A DNA stretch of 64,000 bases from Megaustenia siamemsis (Eukaryota > Mollusca > Gastropoda > Stylommatophora > Ariophantidae): assembly GCA_032433765.1 (NCBI GenBank), contig JAVIAB010000051.1, forward strand, positions 78,770,244 through 78,834,243, in the 5' to 3' direction. Positions within the stretch are counted from its first letter, which is position 1. Every line of letters begins with the position of its first letter. Below, one piece after another: positions 56,301 to 64,000 of this stretch. The position numbers and the translations under genes are program-made. The notes under the pieces were generated by a model, which saw only the letters and a program-made list of their open reading frames with translations, was not told the DNA's origin and ran no database searches.

Positions 56301-59300
56301 CATCCTTGTGACAAGCACAGAAAGGCAACAATCATGGTAACTGTCCAACATAAAAGTATCTTTGCGACAAGCACAGAAAGGCAACAATCATGGTAACTGT
56401 CCAACATAAAAGCATCCTTGTGACAAGCACAGAAAGGTAGCAATCATGGTAACTGTCCAACATAAAAGCATCCTTGTGACAAACACAGAAAGGCAGCAAT
56501 CATGGTAACTGTCCAACATAAAAGCATCCTTGTGACAAGCACAGAAAGGCAGCAATCATGGTAACTATCCAACATAAAAGCATCCTTGTGACAAACACAA
56601 AAAGGCAACAATCATGGTAACTGTCCAACATAAACGCATCCTTATGACAAGCACAGAAAGGCAGCAATCATGGTAACTATCCAACATAAAAGCATCCTTG
56701 TGACAAACAGAGGAAGGCAACAATCATGGTAACTATCCAACATAAAAGCATCCTTGTGACAAGCACAGAAAGGCAACAATCATGATAACTGTCCAACATA
56801 AAAGCATCCTTGTGACAAGCACAGAAAGGCAACAATCATGGTAACTGTCCAGCATAAAAGCATCCTTGTGACAAGCACAGAAAGGCAACAATCATGGTAA
56901 CTGTCCAACATAAAGCATCCTTGTGACAAGCACAGAAAGACAGCAATCATGGTAACTGTCCAACATAAAAGCATCCTTGTGACAAGCACAGAAAGGCAAC
57001 AATCATGGTAATTGTCCAACATAAAAGCATCCTTGTGACAAGCACAGAAAGGCAGCAATCATGAACAGAAAGGCAACAATCATGTGAACTGTCCAACATA
57101 AAGCATCCTTGTGACAAGCAGAGAAAGGCAAGAATCGTGGTAACTGTCCAACATAAAAGCATCCTTGTGACAAGCACAGAAAGGCAGCGATCATGAATGA
57201 AAGGCAACAATTATGTGAACTGTCCAACATAAAAGCATCCTTGTGACAAGCACAGAAAGTCAGCAATCATGGTAATTGTCCAACATAAAAGTATCCTTGT
57301 GACAAGCACAGAAAGGCAGCAATCATGGTAATTGTCCAACATAAAAGTATCCTTGTGACAAGCACAGAAAGGCAGCAATCATGGTAACTGTCCAACATAA
57401 AAGCATCCTTGTGACAAGCACAGAAAGGCAGCAATCATGGTAACTGTCCAACATAAAAGCATCCTTGTGACAAGCACAGAAAGGCAGCAATCATGAACTG
57501 AAAGGCAACAATTATGTGAACTGTCCAACATAAAAGCATCCTTGTGACAAGCACAGAAAGGCAACAATCATGGTAACTGTCCAACATAAAAGTATCCTTG
57601 TGACAAGCAGAGGAAGGCAACAATCATGGTAACTGTCCAACATAAAAGTATCCTTGTGACAAGCAGAGGAAGGCAACAATCATGGTAACTGTCCAACATA
57701 AAAGTATCCTTGTGACAAGCAGAGGAAGGCAACAATCATGGTAACTGTCCAACATAAAAGCATCCTTGTGACAAGCACAGAAAGGCAGCAATCATGGTAA
57801 CTGTCCAACATAAAAGTATCCTTGTGACAAGCAGAGGAAGGCAACAATCATGGTAACTGTCCAACATAAAAGTATCCTTGCGACAAGCACAGAAAGGCAA
57901 CAATCATGGTAACTCTCCAACATAAAAGCATCCTTGTGACAAGCACAGAAAGGCAGCAATCATGGTAACTGTCCAACATAAAAGCATCCTTGTGACAAAC
58001 ACAGAAAGGCAGCAATCATGGTAACTGTCCAACATAAAAGCATCCTTGTGACAAGCACAGAAAGGCAGCAATCATGGTAACTATCCAACATAAAAGCATC
58101 CTTGTGACAAACACAGGAAGGCAACAATCATGAAAACTGTCGAACATAAACGCATCCTTATGACAAGCACAGAAAGGCAGCAATCATGGTAACTATCCAA
58201 CATAAAAGCATCCTTGTGACAAACAGAGGAAGGCAACAATCATGGTAACTATCCAACATAAAAGCATCCTTGTGACAAGCACAGAAAGGCAACAATCATG
58301 GTAACTGTCCAGCATAAAAGCATCCTTGTGACAAGCACAGAAAGGCAACAATCATGGTAACTGTCCAGCATAAAGCATCCTTGTGACAAGCACAGAAAGA
58401 CAGCAATCATGGTAACTGTCCAACATAAAGCATCCTTGTGACAAACACAGAAAGACAGCAATCATGGTAACTGTCCAACATAAAAGCATCCTTGTGACAA
58501 GCACAGAAAGGCAACAATCATGGTAATTGTCCAACATAAAAGCATCCTTGTGACAAGCACAGAAAGGCAGCAATCATGAACAGAAAGGCAACAATCATGT
58601 GAACTGTCCAACATAAAGCATCCTTGTGACAAGCAGAGAAAGGCAAGAATCGTGGTAACTGTCCAACATAAAAGCATCCTTGTGACAAGCACAGAAAGGC
58701 AGCAATCATGGTAACTGTCCAACATAAAAGCATCCTTGTGACAAGCACAGAAAGGCAGCAATCATGAACTGAAAGGCAACAATTATGTGAACTGTCCAAC
58801 ATAAAAGCATCCTTGTGACAAGCACAGAAAGTCAGCAATCATGGTAACTGTCCAACATAAAAGTATCCTTGTGACAAGCAGAGGAAGGCAACAATCATGG
58901 TAACTGTCCAACATAAAAGTATCCTTGTGACAAGCAGAGGAAGGCAACAATCATGGTAACTGTCCAACATAAAAGTATCCTTGTGACAAGCAGAGGAAGG
59001 CAACAATCATGGTAACTGTCCAACATAAAAGCATCCTTGTGACAAGCACAGAAAGGCAGCAATCATGGTAACTGTCCAACATAAAAGCATCCTTGTGACA
59101 AACACAGAAAGGCAACAATCATGGTAACTGTCCAACATAAAAGCATCCTTGTGACAAGCACAGAAAGACAGCAATCATGGTAACTGTCCAACATAAAAGC
59201 ATCCTTGTGACAAGCACAGAAAGACAGCAATCATGGTAACTGTCCAACATAAAAGCATCCTTGTGACAAGCACAGGAAGGCAACAATCATGGTAACTCTC

Positions 59301-62300
59301 CAACATAAAAGCATCCTTGTGACAAGCACAGAAAGGCAGCAATCATGGTAACTGTCCAACATAAAAGCATCCTTGTGACAAGCACAGAAAGGCAACAATC
59401 ATGGTAACTGTCCAACATAAAAGCATCCTTGTGACAAGCACAGAAAGGCAGCAATCATGGTAACTGTCCAACATAAAATCATCCTTGTGACAAGCACAGA
59501 AAGGCAACAATCATGGTAACTGTCCAACATAAAAGCATCCTTGTGACAAACACAGAAAGGCAGCAATCATGGTAACTGTCCAACATAAAAGCATCCTTGT
59601 GACAAGCACAGAAAGGCAGCAATCATGGTAACTATCCAACATAAAAGCATCCTTGTGACAAACACAGAAAGGCAACAATCATGGTAACTGTCCAACATAA
59701 ACGCATCCTTATGACAAGCACAGAAAGGCAGCAATCATGGTAACTATCCAACATAAAAGCATCCTTGTGACAAACAGAGGAAGGCAACAATCATGGTAAC
59801 TATCCAACATAAAAGCATCCTTGTGACAAGCACAGAAAGGCAACAATCATGGTAACTGTCCAGCATAAAAGCATCCTTGTGACAAGCATAGAAAGGCAAC
59901 AATCATGGTAACTGTCCAACATAAAGCATCCTTGTGACAAGCACAGAAAGACAGCAATCATGGTAACTGTCCAACATAAAAGCATCCTTGTGACAAGCAC
60001 AGAAAGGCAACAATCATGGTAATTGTCCAACATAAAAGCATCCTTGTGACAAGCACAGAAAGGCAGCAATCATGAACAGAAAGGCAACAATCATGTGAAC
60101 TGTCCAACATAAAGCATCCTTGTGACAAGCAGAGAAAGGCAAGAATCGTGGTAACTGTCCAACATAAAAGCATCCTTGTGACAAGCACAGAAAGGCAGCA
60201 ATCATGGTAACTGTCCAACATAAAAGCATCCTTGTGACAAGCACAGAAAGGCAACAATCATGGTAACTGTCCAACATAAAAGTATCCTTGCGACAAGCAC
60301 AGAAAGGCAACAATCATGGTAACTGTCCAACATAAAAGCATCCTTGTGACAAGCACAGAAAGGCAGCAATCATGGTAACTGTCCAACATAAAAGCATCCT
60401 TGTGACAAACACAGAAAGGCAGCAATCATGGTAACTGTCCAACATAAAAGCATCCTTGTGACAAGCACAGAGAGGCAGCAATCATGGTAACTATCCAACA
60501 TAAAAGCATCCTTGTGACAAACACAGAAAGGCAACAATCATGGTAACTGTCCAACATAAACGCATCCTTATGACAAGCACAGAAAGGCAGCAATCATGGT
60601 AACTATCCAACATAAAAGCATCCTTGTGACAAACAGAGGAAGGCAACAATCATGGTAACTATCCAACATAAAAGCATCCTTGTGACAAGCACAGAAAGGC
60701 AACAATCATGGTAACTGTCCAGCATAAAAGCATCCTTGTGACAAGCACAGAAAGGCAACAATCATGGTAACTGTCCAACATAAAGCATCCTTGTGACAAG
60801 CACAGAAAGACAGCAATCATGGTAACTGTCCAACATAAAAGCATCCTTGTGACAAGCACAGAAAGGCAACAATCATGGTAATTGTCCAACATAAAAGCAT
60901 CCTTGTGACAAGCACAGAAAGGCAGCAATCATGAACAGAAAGGCAACAATCATGTGAACTGTCCAACATAAAAGCATCCTTGTGACAAGCAGAGAAAGGC
61001 AAGAATCGTGGTAACTGTCCAACATAAAAGCATCCTTGTGACAAGCACAGAAAGGCAGCAATCATGGTAACTGTCCAACATAAAAGCATCCTTGTGACAA
61101 GCACAGAAAGGCAACAATCATGGTAACTGTCCAACATAAAAGTATCCTTGTGACAAGCAGAGGAAGGCAACAATCATGGTAACTGTCCAACATAAAAGCA
61201 TCCTTGTGACAAGCACAGAAAGGCAGCAATCATGGTAACTGTCCAACATAAAAGCATCCTTGTGACAAACACAGAAAGGCAACAATCATGGTAACTGTCC
61301 AACATAAAAGCATCCTTGTGACAAGCACAGAAAGACAGCAATCATGGTAACTGTCCAACATAAAAGCATCCTTGTGACAAGCACAGAAAGACAGCAATCA
61401 TGGTAACTGTCCAACATAAAAGCATCCTTGTGACAAGCACAGGAAGGCAACAATCATGGTAACTCTCCAACATAAAAGCATCCTTGTGACAAGCACAGAA
61501 AGGCAGCAATCATGGTAACTGTCCAACATAAAAGCATCCTTGTGACAAGCACAGAAAGGCAACAATCATGGTAACTGTCCAACATAAAAGCATCCTTGTG
61601 ACAAGCACAGAAAGGCAGCAATCATGGTAACTGTCCAACATAAAATCATCCTTGTGACAAGCACAGAAAGGCAACAATCATGGTAACTGTCCAACATAAA
61701 AGCATCCTTGTGACAAACACAGAAAGGCAGCAATCATGGTAACTGTCCAACATAAAAGCATCCTTGTGACAAGCACAGAAAGGCAGCAATCATGGTAACT
61801 ATCCAACATAAAAGCATCCTTGTGACAAACACAGAAAGGCAACAATCATGGTAACTGTCCAACATAAACGCATCCTTATGACAAGCACAGAAAGGCAGCA
61901 ATCATGGTAACTATCCAACATAAAAGCATCCTTGTGACAAACAGAGGAAGGCAACAATCATGGTAACTATCCAACATAAAAGCATCCTTGTGACAAGCAC
62001 AGAAAGGCAACAATCATGGTAACTGTCCAGCATAAAAGCATCCTTGTGACAAGCACAGAAAGGCAACAATCATGGTAACTGTCCAACATAAAGCATCCTT
62101 GTGACAAGCACAGAAAGACAGCAATCATGGTAACTGTCCAACATAAAAGCATCCTTGTGACAAGCACAGAAAGGCAACAATCATGGTAATTGTCCAACAT
62201 AAAAGCATCCTTGTGACAAGCACAGAAAGGCAGCAATCATGAACAGAAAGGCAACAATCATGTGAACTGTCCAACATAAAGCATCCTTGTGACAAGCAGA

Positions 62301-64000
62301 GAAAGGCAAGAATCGTGGTAACTGTCCAACATAAAAGCATCCTTGTGACAAGCACAGAAAGGCAGCAATCATGGTAACTGTCCAACATAAAAGCATCCTT
62401 GTGACAAGCACAGAAAGGCAGCAATCATGAACTGAAAGGCAACAATTATGTGAACTGTCCAACATAAAAGCATCCTGGTGACAAGCACAGAAAGTCAGCA
62501 ATCATGGTAATTGTCCAACATAAAAGTATCCTTGTGACAAGCACAGAAAGGCAGCAATCGTGGTAACTGTCCAACAAAAAAGCATCCTTGTGACAAGCAC
62601 AGAAAGGCAGCAATCATGGTAACTGTCCAACATAAAAGCATCCTTGTGACAAGCACAGAAAGGCAGCAATCATGAACTGAAAGGCAACAATTATGTGAAC
62701 TGTCCAACATAAAAGCATCCTTGTGACAATCACAGAAAGGCAGCAATCATGGTAACTGTCCAACATAAAAGTATCCTTGTGACAAGCAGAGGAAGGCAAC
62801 AATCATGGTAACTGTCCAACATAAAAGTATCCTTGTGACAAGCAGAGGAAGGCAACAATCATGGTAACTGTCCAACATAAAAGTATCCTTGTGACAAGCA
62901 GAGGAAGGCAACAATCATGGTAACTGTCCAACATAAAAGCATCCTTGTGACAAGCACAGAAAGGCAGCAATCATGGTAACTGTCCAACATAAAAGTATCC
63001 TTGTGACAAGCAGAGGAAGGCAACAATCATGGTAACTGTCCAACATAAAAGTATCCTTGCGACAAGCACAGAAAGGCAACAATCATGGTAACTGTCCAAC
63101 ATAAAAGCATCCTTGTGACAAGCAGAGAAAGGCAGCAATCATGGTAACTGTCCAACATAAAAGCATCCTTGTGACAAACACAGAAAGGCAGCAATCATGG
63201 TAACTGTCCAACATAAAAGCATCCTTGTGACAAGCACAGAAAGGCAGCAATCATGAACTGAAAGGCAACAATTATGTGAACTGTCCAACATAAAAGCATC
63301 CTTGTGACAAGCACAGAAAGTCAGCAATCATGGTAATTGTCCAACATAAAAGTATCCTTGTGACAAGCACAGAAAGGCAGCAATCATGGTAATTGTCCAA
63401 CATAAAAGTATCCTTGTGACAAGCACAGAAAGGCAGCAATCGTGGTAACTGTCCAACATAAAAGCATCCTTGTGACAAGCACAGAAAGGCAGCAATCATG
63501 GTAACTGTCCAACATAAAAGCATCCTTGTGACAAGCACAGAAAGGCAGCAATCATGGTAACTGTCCAACATAAAAGCATCCTTGTGACAAGCACAGAAAG
63601 GCAGCAATCATGGTAACTGTCCAACATAAAAGCATCCTTGTGACAAGCACAGAAAGGCAGCAATCATGAACTGAAAGGCAACAATTATGTGAACTGTCCA
63701 ACATAAAAGCATCCTTGTGACAAGCACAGAAAGGCAGCAATCATGGTAACTGTCCAACATAAAAGTATCCTTGTGACAAGCAGAGGAAGGCAACAATCAT
63801 GGTAACTGTCCAACATAAAAGTATCCTTGTGACAAGCAGAGGAAGGCAACAATCATGGTAACTGTCCAACATAAAAGTATCCTTGTGACAAGCAGAGGAA
63901 GGCAACAATCATGGTAACTGTCCAACATAAAAGCATCCTTGTGACAAGCACAGAAAGGCAGCAATCATGGTAACTGTCCAACATAAAAGTATCCTTGTGA

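Larger units (their letters stand above)
31376..64000 (+). repeat. 56 bp satellite array (about 580 copies, continues past the window)
   Basis: The monomer is AGGCAACAATCATGGTAACT, GTCCAACATAAAAGCATCC and TTGTGACAAGCACAGAA, 56 bp. The first four or so copies (31376-31600) are diverged (GAAACTAAGCACTG, TAATGG); the rest are mostly within a few substitutions of consensus. Recurrent variants include GGCAGC for GGCAAC, CAAACACAG, GCAGAGGAAGG, AAAGTATCC, CCTTGCGAC, a 21 bp internal duplication (ATGAACAGAAAGG or ATGAACTGAAAGG), and one-base deletions. These recur in fixed order, giving higher-order repeats. All three minus-strand frames are open through a monomer because 56 is not a multiple of 3; the many 60-190 residue frames are not genes. 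Confidence 0.98.

Noticed and set aside
31376..64000. Dozens of minus-strand frames with CHKDAFMLDSYHDCC-like repeats
   Set aside because: The 56 bp monomer has no stop in any minus-strand frame, so frames persist until a variant creates a stop. They start and stop at variant monomers, with no independent coding signal.
31376..64000. CRISPR-like array
   Set aside because: Monomers are contiguous with no unique spacers, and the sequence context is eukaryotic. The same applies to the other arrays.
31376..64000. CENP-B-box or telomere repeat in the 56 bp array
   Set aside because: I looked for a TTCG...CGGGA-type motif and for TTAGGG/TTAGG tracts and saw none, so a centromeric or telomeric role is only a hypothesis.

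Overview
This window reads as repeat-dense, non-genic DNA from an animal, most likely an invertebrate. The evidence is APE-type non-LTR retrotransposons, tRNA-derived SINEs with RNA polymerase III boxes, a TA-flanked inverted-repeat transposon, and very long satellite arrays. There is no bacterial gene organisation, operon, rRNA or CRISPR. The style of the elements reminds me of lophotrochozoan or arthropod genomes, but I cannot fix the taxon. I found no intact host gene that I can defend.

Layout. 1-4.1 kb: the 3' end of one RTE-like non-LTR element, then a nearly full-length but frameshifted second copy, both lying in a 48-52 bp satellite (satellite 1). 4.1-7.6 kb: two decayed copies of a second retroelement's C-terminus (minus strand), a dispersed repeat ('repeat A', minus strand) and more satellite 1. 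7.6-8.8 kb: a 40-41 bp satellite (satellite 3). 8.8-10.2 kb: AT-rich unassigned DNA. 10.2-14.8 kb: a 49 bp satellite (satellite 2). 14.8-15.5 kb: repeat B, an inverted copy of repeat A. 15.5-23.05 kb: a 3.79 kb unit duplicated in tandem. Each unit holds a large imperfect palindrome whose centre contains degenerate satellite 2 monomers, a 1.22 kb inverted-repeat transposon with a smaller element nested in it, and a tRNA-like SINE. 23.26-25.2 kb: a 33 bp minisatellite that runs straight into a retroelement reverse-transcriptase remnant. 25.2-27.0 kb: retroelement remnants. 27.0-28.4 kb: three copies of one SINE family. 28.45-30.14 kb: a 30 bp minisatellite growing out of the tail of another tRNA-headed SINE. 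30.2-31.4 kb: degenerate sequence. 31.4-64.0 kb: more than 32 kb of a 56 bp satellite with higher-order structure, running off the window end.

The main theme is satellite birth from mobile elements. At least three arrays (33 bp, 30 bp and 49 bp) lie next to, or have counterparts inside, the transposable element they probably came from. Long open frames in the arrays follow from repeat periodicity and are not treated as genes. Coordinates of array edges and dispersed-repeat ends are by eye and may be off by 5-30 bp.
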